From the IMG/VR virus record IMGVR_UViG_3300025645_000491, positions 1 through 22,832 of that record: a DNA stretch of 22,832 bases, one strand, 5' to 3'. The translations under genes were made by a program, and so were the position numbers. Below the pieces are notes generated by a model. That model made no database searches. It worked only from the letters and a program-made list of their open reading frames with translations, and had not been told where the DNA came from. Position 1 is the stretch's first letter; each line of letters starts with the position of its first letter. Source of the DNA: a virus. Shown here piece after piece: positions 17,001 through 22,832 of this stretch.

Positions 17001-20000
17001 CTAGTCTCCGATGCGTCAGGGGTAGTTCCCCCTGCTTCAGTAGTAACCGCAGCTAATGCCGTTACTGTAACAGTAGTTGCTTCTGGAGCTAACTTGACTG
17101 AAGTAGTAGACAGAAGCGCAACATTAATTCCCGGTCAGTTTAAAGTCAGTAATATAACTCAAACTGCTGGTGCATTTACGGGTGGTACTCCTAATGCTGA
17201 TGGTATTAACTTTGATCCCATTACCGCTTTCTCTGCATTACTGACCACTGCTACTCGTACCTATACGATTCAATTATTGCCTTTAAAAAGAACTATAGTT
17301 CAAACTGTAACTCGCACACAAACTTGGAATAAGGTTACTCCCGGTTCTACGCTAGATATTTCAGTAGACCCGCCAGCTATCGTATTCCCTTCGGATGCTA
17401 ATGGAGTGGTTACCTCTTACGTAGATACTACAACTACCGTTGCTGCTACTATTAATAGTATTGGACTTACACAAGTAGACCCTACTACACCCGATGGCAG
17501 TTTGTTAGATGAGCAGTTTAAATACACTGTAGCTACTGTCCCTGATGTATTAGGCGGCGGAGGTCAAGAACAAACAGAAGGTGTTGCATCAACAGGTAGT
17601 TTTAACCTTTCAACTCTTTCTGGAGCAATGGGAGATGTACCCCCTCCACCTCGTAGATTTAAGTTTGACATCACTAGTATTATAACAGGCCCAACTCTTC
17701 CAGCTCAAAGACCGCTTATAAGCGACCTTATTAGTAACCATTCTAGTACTAATAAATACTATGTTTTTGGTTATTGGCTAGATGACATCACGTTGCTCCC
17801 TACTATTCTAGATGATGCTACAACTACTGACGAAGACAGAAGTCGTCTTTTTGATATTTCTGTGTTATTAGGGCAGGTCTATAATGGCAACACTTTAAAA
17901 TTTGGATTTTTTTATAGACAAGGTGGTAGTACTCTAGTAGCAGACCAAAGGTCTTTAACTGCTAATTACTCAGTAAGCAACGTACATAGCGTTTCTACCG
18001 TACCTGCTGCTGGTGTAACAAAGCCACCAAATTGTACTACCTTTAAAACTGTATACTTTACCTTAACGGGCTTAACTGACACTCCTGTCAAGAATGTTTT
18101 TTCACAGGATGCAGCGAATGACGTTTGGGTAATAGAAACACCTACTACGCAAGCTCCTGCTTCAACTGATAGGATTGCGGGTTATGCGAGTGTAAAAGCT
18201 CTTGTTGAGATAGAAACTCCAATTACTCAATTCCCTAGTGATGTTGATAGGATTGTACGTACCTATACTGTTACTGCTAAACCGCAAGGTGCAGGCATAG
18301 TAACTGCTATTAAAACTCAGATTCTTAGTAAGTCTAAGGATGGTTCTGGAGGACTTACACTAGACTCAGTAGTAACCCCCGGAGTAGTACATTTAACCGC
18401 TGATGCTAGTGGAGTAGTTGCTGGTGCTACAGTAACTGCCGCAGCTAATGCTACTGCGGTTACCGTATCTTCTGATGGCGTTAGTCTACAAGAAGTAGGG
18501 CCAACTGTAGATTTAACAGCGGGTCAGTTTAGGGTCCGTAATATTCTTGATGACCCTACTGATGCTTTTATTGGAGGCAGCACTACTGTTGTTGAGTCTC
18601 TTGTAGGAAGTATTCCTAGTGCTGGCGCTGCTCCCTCCATTTCTACTAACCAAGTGCGTTGGAGAAGTGACTACGCTACATTTAGTACTGCTGCAGCCCT
18701 ACTCAGTAGCCCAATTAACCCTCCCGTTCAGAATTACTCAATAGGCTCAGAGGAGGGTAAAGGCGCTCTCGGTAGAATCTTTTCTTATAGAAATCAGCCT
18801 GATTCTAATTTCAGCACTGGATTTATGGATTTTAGATGGGCAGGTGGATTTAACTCTCCTACTTCTACTACAGCATCGGTATTAGCCCAAATAGCCTTTA
18901 TGAAGACTGTGTTTGTAACAGGTACTACTTTTGAGATGGTAGTACAAGCTCAAAGTAGCAGTACCAAAACAGGAACTGTGACCTGCCGAGTAGAAGCTAT
19001 ATTATCACTAGATGGTAATACTCTTCCTACTCCTATAAACGAGTCAGTAATTTGTGCGCAGTTTTCTATAAGTGCCTTCTCCCCTTCAGCAGAGGCCACT
19101 GATAGTGGTTCTATCACTAGCGTAGAGTCAATAAGCACTACAGTCACGGCAACAACCTTTACTCCTCCTACTGGGTTTTCTAGCACAATAGATAGCGCAA
19201 TAAGGACTTTTGAGATTGAAGCCCTCCCTGTAGGGAGCCCTAACGGCACTATTTTTGACTTAAGCAGAACCCAAACATGGTCCAAGTCTATAGCGGGTGA
19301 TACCTTAGACGTTAATGTGACCCCTGCTTCCATAGTATTAGCAGCGGACTCTTCGGGCAACGTAGCAACCAATACCGGCGGTATCCCTGACACTGGCACT
19401 GTTGTTTCAGTGTATGCTAATGGCACAGATTTAGCTGAGAAAGAGTCAGGGGCAACCCTTGCTGGTGGAGACTTTAACTATACTGTGGCTGATACTCCAA
19501 CTGGGGTTATCACTGAAGGTTTAGTAGGTGCTGGACCAATAACTCCTGGACCTGCACATTTTGACAACCAAGACTACCAACCTCTAGACCCTTCACCTAA
19601 TAACGGCTTCGTGTTTCAATTCACCACCGCTACTTCTAACTTTGACAGACCTACAATGGCTAGCATTTTGGCTAATACTGGAGGTACTTCGTACTCCCTA
19701 GATTTTAAAACTTGGGTTGATGCGGCAGGCGTGCCTACTTTAGACACATCTCAAGGTACTGAGAAACAAACGATTGCTAGGCTTTTCTTTGATTCGTTTT
19801 TTGTCACAGGTAAAAAGCTGGAAGTAATTTTTGCGGGTGACTCTCTTTCCGGTATTACAAGACAGCGGGTCAAACATCAGTGCGTTATTGGTACAGTGCA
19901 AAGAGTAGAAGTAACTAGAAACAGCCTAGGGCCTACGGGTTCTGTAGGTGAAGACTCACTACGCTTTACCTTAACACCTACAGGAACTGGTGTCGATGTA

Positions 20001-20402
20001 GGAAGTAGAACTCCAAGTACTGACATAGTTAGCCAACTCTTTTCAGTACAAGGCTCTGCATCTCTTATTACAGGTTTTGCTGATGGTACTGCCTCAGTGT
20101 CTCGCGTTTACAGTGTAGTATCAAAACTTAATGCCAACGCTAGTGAAATTACTACTCTTAAAACTCAAGTAGTATCTAAGGCATCAGCTGGTGCTACAGG
20201 AGCTCAAGGGCTTCCGGGATTACTTAGTTGGGCATCAGGTACTGACTATGCTGTAGGTAGTCTTGTAGTCTCTTTACCTACTTCCTCAACATCGGCAGGC
20301 ACCTTTTACTGTACAACAGCAGTAACGGGCAGCCCCGCCAACACTACTAGGCCCGAGAATCTTTCCGCTAATTGGCAACAAATCGGTGCATCATTTCCAT
20401 AA
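14061..20402 (+). CDS. J-like host specificity / central tail tip protein
   Basis: This 2113-aa protein is the central tip protein that forms the trimeric tip and contacts the receptor. It starts with a hydrophobic segment (residues 3-23) and KGEPRTLPIAYGR near residue 50. J-type landmarks follow: FVQYAICEGDIECIGDIEVD near residues 130-149, NPAWVLYDYLTSDYGRNLSD near 248-267, an IDRSQPVRDNVQDILMTMGQAELIWSEGKYKL block near 605-635 and a YRLEPGDFITID block near 770-780. A fibronectin type III-like domain spans about 858-961. Beyond it are four related Ig-like repeats starting near residues 974, 1097, 1434 and 1748, alternating with unique beta-rich domains. The end has a short GATGAQGLPG motif near 2045 and a final putative carbohydrate-binding module at about 2054-2110. 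The N-terminal half is conserved tip scaffold; the repeat half is probably the variable receptor-binding part. AAGGAAA precedes the ATG. Confidence 0.9.
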   Translation: MIWPLILAIVSVVVSIAGAISAARAQKKAKENADARKGFELVVKGEPRTLPIAYGRNKIGAVITGVRLSSNYYFPGATNDGDNVPYYNAQGDTGAALGGTVWYRNASDRSMAENISPNLSRNKNNQFLFVQYAICEGDIECIGDIEVDEQNWNATELAYGQRIHTYNNHAIGNFEAIEPCADPLSVANNFPTGNIFKNTAYAVGAFRLNRDDYQYFGVPEPQFYVLGKKIRYYDTNGVGAFGYSNNPAWVLYDYLTSDYGRNLSDDEIDFASFLNAGTVCDTPVSFADNTAIIHRQGRVWKNCTQPEPMSGQVRTRTVSQREGHTNNFGLVALFGSQTNDPNTAVDSRFAYLGKANSVFSGVASGNPDSLAVNTTNPPANFNEVTKILVPIYTGGGVNPALNDWQGIFGNATAGAPPSSGYVYAFNKLSPTLGNYSSLIFEITGPSTQNTSITNTLDLDHWEMPVNIIEGRYDPFDNYSTLPTKEFNTIYNLDQTQLTGTLVFTSDFQEFVDEGGSALVNGDEYIFYDTEGVRYSFIYADDPSDLQVKTISSDFNTITPFTGILSNMNHLTTLINNTLTLSAGTPGVTATTMPLYECNILIDRSQPVRDNVQDILMTMGQAELIWSEGKYKLQLDYPRTSAAPNPAVIESPVTSMESLLKKSGSFKVTSSNLVRETIKVNYAKATERYNQATVRYHDEAQDFAKSSAVWPEKNSAEYEQYLAEDSNQPLTTSFLLEGITDAYHAKARAEQMVKASRSLATFEFECDISAYRLEPGDFITIDPDVIGIPEVRKSLAAAGGVEALRDVVVKVQSIKITQVYTVRILATKFNFTDLVFATPTPLVASFPRHADFVIVSTDAPTVVSDDDNRTAAISFSTDYNSTEVEHFMIERAGLDAAGTIPADLTSLLWEHVGSVKPAPEASVASYTDFLPLNAVKVIYRIRAVTGNGRKSPPSPISAIQTFTALEIADTIDADLEPAVVSLVSDASGVVPPASVVTAANAVTVTVVASGANLTEVVDRSATLIPGQFKVSNITQTAGAFTGGTPNADGINFDPITAFSALLTTATRTYTIQLLPLKRTIVQTVTRTQTWNKVTPGSTLDISVDPPAIVFPSDANGVVTSYVDTTTTVAATINSIGLTQVDPTTPDGSLLDEQFKYTVATVPDVLGGGGQEQTEGVASTGSFNLSTLSGAMGDVPPPPRRFKFDITSIITGPTLPAQRPLISDLISNHSSTNKYYVFGYWLDDITLLPTILDDATTTDEDRSRLFDISVLLGQVYNGNTLKFGFFYRQGGSTLVADQRSLTANYSVSNVHSVSTVPAAGVTKPPNCTTFKTVYFTLTGLTDTPVKNVFSQDAANDVWVIETPTTQAPASTDRIAGYASVKALVEIETPITQFPSDVDRIVRTYTVTAKPQGAGIVTAIKTQILSKSKDGSGGLTLDSVVTPGVVHLTADASGVVAGATVTAAANATAVTVSSDGVSLQEVGPTVDLTAGQFRVRNILDDPTDAFIGGSTTVVESLVGSIPSAGAAPSISTNQVRWRSDYATFSTAAALLSSPINPPVQNYSIGSEEGKGALGRIFSYRNQPDSNFSTGFMDFRWAGGFNSPTSTTASVLAQIAFMKTVFVTGTTFEMVVQAQSSSTKTGTVTCRVEAILSLDGNTLPTPINESVICAQFSISAFSPSAEATDSGSITSVESISTTVTATTFTPPTGFSSTIDSAIRTFEIEALPVGSPNGTIFDLSRTQTWSKSIAGDTLDVNVTPASIVLAADSSGNVATNTGGIPDTGTVVSVYANGTDLAEKESGATLAGGDFNYTVADTPTGVITEGLVGAGPITPGPAHFDNQDYQPLDPSPNNGFVFQFTTATSNFDRPTMASILANTGGTSYSLDFKTWVDAAGVPTLDTSQGTEKQTIARLFFDSFFVTGKKLEVIFAGDSLSGITRQRVKHQCVIGTVQRVEVTRNSLGPTGSVGEDSLRFTLTPTGTGVDVGSRTPSTDIVSQLFSVQGSASLITGFADGTASVSRVYSVVSKLNANASEITTLKTQVVSKASAGATGAQGLPGLLSWASGTDYAVGSLVVSLPTSSTSAGTFYCTTAVTGSPANTTRPENLSANWQQIGASFP

Positions 20403-20416
20403 TACAAATAAACAAC

Positions 20417-20440
20417 GGGGTCCGTGTGACCCCTTAGTTT
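20417..20440 (+). terminator. Intrinsic terminator after the J-like gene
   Basis: A perfect 6-bp stem (GGGGTC 20417-20422, GACCCC 20428-20433) with a 5-nt CGTGT loop is followed by TTAGTTT. It lies 14 bases after the J stop and 28 bases before the first oxygenase gene. The T-tract is broken by AG, so termination may be partial, letting some transcription through to the fibre cassette. Confidence 0.65.
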
Positions 20441-20468
20441 ACTCATACTAAATAAGGAGATAATATTT

Positions 20469-21062
20469 ATGCGACAATCACTATATATCATAGATGACTT
20501 TTATGAAAATCCAGACCAAGTGCGAGAACAAGCACTAAAGATGCACTACTTTAAAGCAGGACACGGAAACTATCCCGGAGTCAGAACTGACCCCGTTAGT
20601 CCCCACGACTCTGAAGTAACAAAGAACTACATTCAAGACCATATTTTAAAAGAACAGATTACTTGGTGGCCTACTGAAGCTAATACAGCCTTCCAGTACA
20701 CCATTGAAACAGATACATCTTGGATTCACCACGATGCTACCACTTGGGCAGCTGTGTGTTATTTAACCCCTAACGCAGAGAAGGAAGCTGGAACAGCAAT
20801 CTTTCGGCATAAGGAGACAGGGACACACTGGTGGAACCCTGATGACGACTCTACGGACTTTAACCAGTCTGAGGGTCTCGGTAATCCTATGAACAACCCC
20901 CTCTGGGAGCCTATCACGGAAGTCAGCAACTTGTATAATAGACTTGTGCTCTACAGAGGCAATCTGTATCATAGCTCTATGAAGCCCGGATTCGGGGATT
21001 GTTTAGAGAACGGTAGATTGTTTCAAACATTTTTCTTTAACACAGCAAGGGGATTGAAGTGA
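20469..21062 (+). CDS. 2OG-Fe(II) oxygenase-like protein, DUF6445 type (copy 1)
   Basis: This 197-aa protein looks like a small jelly-roll dioxygenase that uses 2-oxoglutarate, O2 and Fe(II) to hydroxylate a substrate. The expected metal and cosubstrate residues are visible: H87-x-D89 in WIHHDATTW, a distal H168 in NLYHSS, and R183 in NGRLFQTFFF to hold the 2-oxoglutarate carboxylate. The conserved stretch YLTPNAEKEAGTAIFRHKETG (about 98-118) and YNRLVLYRGNLYH match the DUF6445 style. The start FYENPDQVREQAL is typical of the same group. AAGGAGA precedes the ATG. It overlaps the second copy by four bases. The substrate is unknown; its place between tip and fibre genes suggests a virion protein rather than a metabolite, which is an inference. 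Confidence 0.75.
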   Translation: MRQSLYIIDDFYENPDQVREQALKMHYFKAGHGNYPGVRTDPVSPHDSEVTKNYIQDHILKEQITWWPTEANTAFQYTIETDTSWIHHDATTWAAVCYLTPNAEKEAGTAIFRHKETGTHWWNPDDDSTDFNQSEGLGNPMNNPLWEPITEVSNLYNRLVLYRGNLYHSSMKPGFGDCLENGRLFQTFFFNTARGLK

Positions 21063-21625
21063 GAGAAGAACCTATAATGATGGTGTTCGATAACTTCTTT
21101 CACGACCCCGACGCAATAAGAGCCGAGGTGCTAACAAGAGATTTCGGTGATGGAGGAAGCAACTTCCCTTCCCAGAAGGCGGAGCCTGAACCTCCTCACT
21201 ACCAATTACATATTAAAAAACACATAGAAAATAGAATTTTGGGACGACCGATTACTTACTGGGAAAAGAGCTACAACACTTGTTGGCAATACTCAGTAGA
21301 GGGTCAAAAACAACCTGTTCATCACGACCACGGAAAGTATGTCGCGATAGTTTATCTAACGCCTAATGCCCCCGTATCAGCAGGAACATCCTTATATCAA
21401 CATAAAGAAACCGGTATCTCAATGTGGGATGCCAATAATCCTGATACTTACCCTAACAAACTTAACACAGGTCCAGACGAAAGCACTTGGACTCAAGTTA
21501 TGTTTTTTGGAAACATTTATAACAGACTCATTGTCTTTAATGCCCAGCATTATCACAAAGGCACTGGAACATTTGGTTCCAACAAAGAGAATGGCAGACT
21601 TTACTGTACATTTTTCTTTTCATAA
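21059..21625 (+). CDS. 2OG-Fe(II) oxygenase-like protein, DUF6445 type (copy 2)
   Basis: This 188-aa protein is a diverged paralogue of the preceding one. It keeps the full active-site pattern: H88-x-D90 in VHHDHGKY, distal H166 in QHYHKGTG, and R180 in NGRLYCTFFF. It also shares YLTPNA...AGTSLYQHKETG and YNRLIVFNAQHYH. A GTG start at 21059 overlaps the upstream TGA (GTGA), and AAGGGGA lies just upstream, so the two genes are likely co-translated; an alternative ATG at 21077 would remove six residues. The pair could act on two different sites or form a heterodimer. No sign of decay is seen in either copy, which argues that both functions are kept. Confidence 0.75.
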   Translation: MREEPIMMVFDNFFHDPDAIRAEVLTRDFGDGGSNFPSQKAEPEPPHYQLHIKKHIENRILGRPITYWEKSYNTCWQYSVEGQKQPVHHDHGKYVAIVYLTPNAPVSAGTSLYQHKETGISMWDANNPDTYPNKLNTGPDESTWTQVMFFGNIYNRLIVFNAQHYHKGTGTFGSNKENGRLYCTFFFS

Positions 21626-21699
21626 TAAGCTTTTCTGGCTTACATAATCTCACAACAAACTGTCCATAGACAGCACAAACATCCCATAGGAGTTTAACA

Positions 21700-22179
21700 A
21701 TGAGGATTTCAGGAATAGAAAATTACATCGGAGGTGCGGACAACATTCAAGCACTCTCTTTAATCCAAGGCGAACAAAGAATATTAAGCGGTCAAATCTT
21801 AAACCCAGATGGGACGGCTATCGACATTACTGATTTCAAGGTTACTGCCAAAGTAGATTTTTATTTAGCAGACGTAGTAGTTACAGCAAGGTCAATGTCT
21901 ATCTCACAATTGGTTCAAGACCCTGAACCGAAGATTCACACTATCACAGCAGCCAAGACAAACAATACGGAAGGTAAGTTTTCTATTACAATACCTAAAT
22001 TATTCTACGTAAACAATCTTGATGCGCCACTTGAAATTGACACGAATTTAACTACAAACGTGCCTATAGCAGTTATGTACATCGATTACAATGTAGATGA
22101 ACTTCTCGACACCTCTTCGATCCGCTCAAGCCGGATGGTGTTTGTCATAAGACGTGGCTCACCCTCTGTTGGGCTTTAA
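21700..22179 (+). CDS. BppU-like tail/baseplate structural protein
   Basis: This 159-aa protein has an N-terminal region (QGEQRILSGQILNPDGTAIDITDFKVTAKVDFY, about residues 23-55) that resembles the N-terminal Ig-like domain of BppU-type baseplate and fibre-attachment proteins, where a polypeptide extension is followed by 'dltg' and a beta strand. The rest is beta-rich and ends with IRSSRMVFVIRRG. AGGAG sits at a normal distance from the ATG. It precedes the collagen-like fibre gene by 10 bases, so it may be the adaptor that mounts that fibre on the tail tip. No enzyme motif is visible. The family link is by pattern only. Confidence 0.55.
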   Translation: MRISGIENYIGGADNIQALSLIQGEQRILSGQILNPDGTAIDITDFKVTAKVDFYLADVVVTARSMSISQLVQDPEPKIHTITAAKTNNTEGKFSITIPKLFYVNNLDAPLEIDTNLTTNVPIAVMYIDYNVDELLDTSSIRSSRMVFVIRRGSPSVGL

Positions 22180-22189
22180 GGGTTGAATT

Positions 22190-22832
22190 ATGTCAAATTT
22201 TAATGTTGAATTTACAGAAAATACAAACTTCAAGGTTAGTTTTGAAGAAGACAACTTTGAAGCGAGCTTTGAAGAAACCGTAGACTTCCAAGTCAATCTG
22301 GAACAGGATAATTTTGAAGTCAGTTTTCAAGAAACAGGAAATCAAGGACCAAGAGGTATTCCCGGTGACATCGGTCTTCAGGGCCTTATAGGTCTTCAGG
22401 GCGACATCGGTCTCCAAGGGGCCATTGGTCTTCAGGGTCTTACAGGAGGCATCGGTCTTCAGGGCCTTATAGGTCTTCAGGGCGACATTGGTCTTCAGGG
22501 AGACATTGGTCTTCAGGGTCTTACAGGCGACATCGGTCTTCAGGGCCTTATAGGTCTTCAGGGCGACATCGGCCTTCAAGGAGACATTGGTCTTCAGGGT
22601 CTTACAGGCGACATCGGTCTTCAAGGCCTTATAGGTCTTCAGGGCGACATCGGCCTTCAAGGAGACATCGGTCTCCAAGGCGACATCGGTCTTCAGGGTC
22701 TTACAGGCGACATCGGTCTTCAGGGCCTTATAGGTCTTCAGGGCGACATCGGCCTTCAAGGAGACATTGGTCTTCAGGGCCTCCAAGGCGATATTGGTCT
22801 TCAGGGCCTTATAGGTCTTCAGGGCGACATCG
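22190..22832 (+). CDS. Collagen-like tail fibre protein (5' part, runs off the window)
   Basis: An ATG at 22190 opens a frame that stays open to the end of the window, giving at least 214 residues. Residues 3-49 consist of five short beta-strand repeats of the type NFxVxFxE. From residue 50 a strict Gly-X-Y tract runs without interruption to the window end, starting GNQGPRGIPGDIGLQG and then built from GLQ, GDI, GLI and GLT triplets. Such tracts in phage fibres form trimeric stalks. Proline is almost absent (one in X, one in Y), lysine is absent and Asp is the only acidic residue, which is unusual for a triple helix. The receptor-binding head would lie beyond the window. A weak AAGGG ribosome binding site overlaps the upstream stop. 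It was easily missed because no stop is reached. Confidence 0.75.
   Translation, partial: MSNFNVEFTENTNFKVSFEEDNFEASFEETVDFQVNLEQDNFEVSFQETGNQGPRGIPGDIGLQGLIGLQGDIGLQGAIGLQGLTGGIGLQGLIGLQGDIGLQGDIGLQGLTGDIGLQGLIGLQGDIGLQGDIGLQGLTGDIGLQGLIGLQGDIGLQGDIGLQGDIGLQGLTGDIGLQGLIGLQGDIGLQGDIGLQGLQGDIGLQGLIGLQGDI
22196..22336 (+). repeat. Five-fold beta-strand repeat at the N-terminus of the fibre gene
   Basis: Five units begin at 22196, 22226, 22253, 22283 and 22310, with spacing alternating 30, 27, 30, 27 bases. Each encodes an N/D-F-x-V/A-x-F/L-x-E pattern (NFNVEFTE, NFKVSFEE, NFEASFEE, DFQVNLEQ, NFEVSFQE). Alternating hydrophobic residues suggest short amphipathic strands, probably the virion-attachment or trimer-forming base of the fibre. 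Confidence 0.75.
22364..22832 (+). repeat. 81-nt higher-order Gly-X-Y coding repeat (minisatellite)
   Basis: Blocks of nine Gly-X-Y triplets (81 nt) start at 22364, 22445, 22526, 22607, 22706 and 22787. The block at 22607 carries one extra 18-nt pair of triplets (99 nt). Most blocks read GDI GLQ GLI GLQ GDI GLQ GDI GLQ GLT. Within each block the basic unit is 18 nt (GGTCTTCAGGGC plus GACATC or CTTATA). All unit lengths are multiples of three, so gain or loss of units keeps the frame. The array is cut by the window end. Confidence 0.9.

Noticed and set aside
18950-19426. A 158-aa open frame on the - strand inside the J-like gene
   Set aside because: It lies within the well-supported J-like coding region, opposite the direction of all other genes, and has no ribosome binding site or known motif.
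21366-21647. A 93-aa + strand frame overlapping the second oxygenase gene
   Set aside because: It lies within the part that encodes the conserved HKETG and H...R active-site segments in another frame, and it lacks its own ribosome binding site.
21626-21673. Two small inverted repeats (TAAGC/GCTTA and CTGTC/GACAG) between the second oxygenase and the BppU-like gene
   Set aside because: Both stems are only 5 bp, AT-rich or without a T-tract, and likely chance in a 74-base gap.
22193-22786. A 197-aa open frame on the - strand across the Gly-X-Y repeat
   Set aside because: Its ALKTDV-type repeats are just the complement of the in-frame collagen-like repeat; no ribosome binding site and it opposes the operon direction.
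22337-22832. CRISPR-like direct repeats
   Set aside because: The repeats are contiguous, codon-phased and encode Gly-X-Y; there are no unique spacers.

Overview
The window is a continuous stretch of a tailed-phage (or prophage) genome. Every credible gene is on the + strand, and the order is the classic long-tail (siphovirus) order: major tail protein, small gene, tail assembly chaperones with a -1 frameshift, tail completion-like protein, tape measure, large tail-tip proteins, J-like host-specificity protein, then a distal fibre cassette. The DNA is AT-rich, with strong AGGAG-type ribosome binding sites and very tight gene spacing. No integrase, lysis, replication or head gene is visible, so lifestyle cannot be decided. 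The tandem 2OG-Fe(II) oxygenase genes and the tail protein style recall phages of marine Gram-negative bacteria; this host guess is only an inference.

Layout. 1-42 is the 3' end of an upstream gene. 61-663 is the major tail tube protein, followed by a hairpin with a UUCG loop. 722-1589 holds a small helical protein and the G/GT-type chaperone pair, with a perfectly phased slippery heptamer GGGAAAC at 1245-1251. 1591-1983 is an HK97-gp10-like tail completion candidate. A strong terminator (1991-2044) separates this block from the tape measure gene (2108-6694, 1528 aa, which predicts a tail of roughly 230 nm).

After the tape measure come two very large paralogous tail-tip proteins (889 and 1273 aa), a 273-aa hub-type protein and a 2113-aa J-like protein. 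All four carry copies of a small aromatic module that looks like a CBM5/12 carbohydrate-binding repeat. The J-like protein ends in a long region with four related Ig-like repeats and a very short collagen-like motif.

A second terminator (20417-20440) follows J. Beyond it lie two overlapping paralogous 2OG-Fe(II) oxygenase genes of the DUF6445 type, a 159-aa BppU-like protein, and the start of a fibre gene whose product combines a five-fold beta-strand repeat with a long Gly-X-Y tract built from 81-nt higher-order repeats. That gene runs off the window.

Working together, the first block builds and measures the tail tube, the second builds the tip that meets the cell surface, and the last block probably supplies accessory fibres. 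The oxygenases may modify a virion protein. The most notable points are the oxygenase pair inside the fibre cassette, the spread of one putative glycan-binding module across four consecutive tip genes, and the frameshift site.
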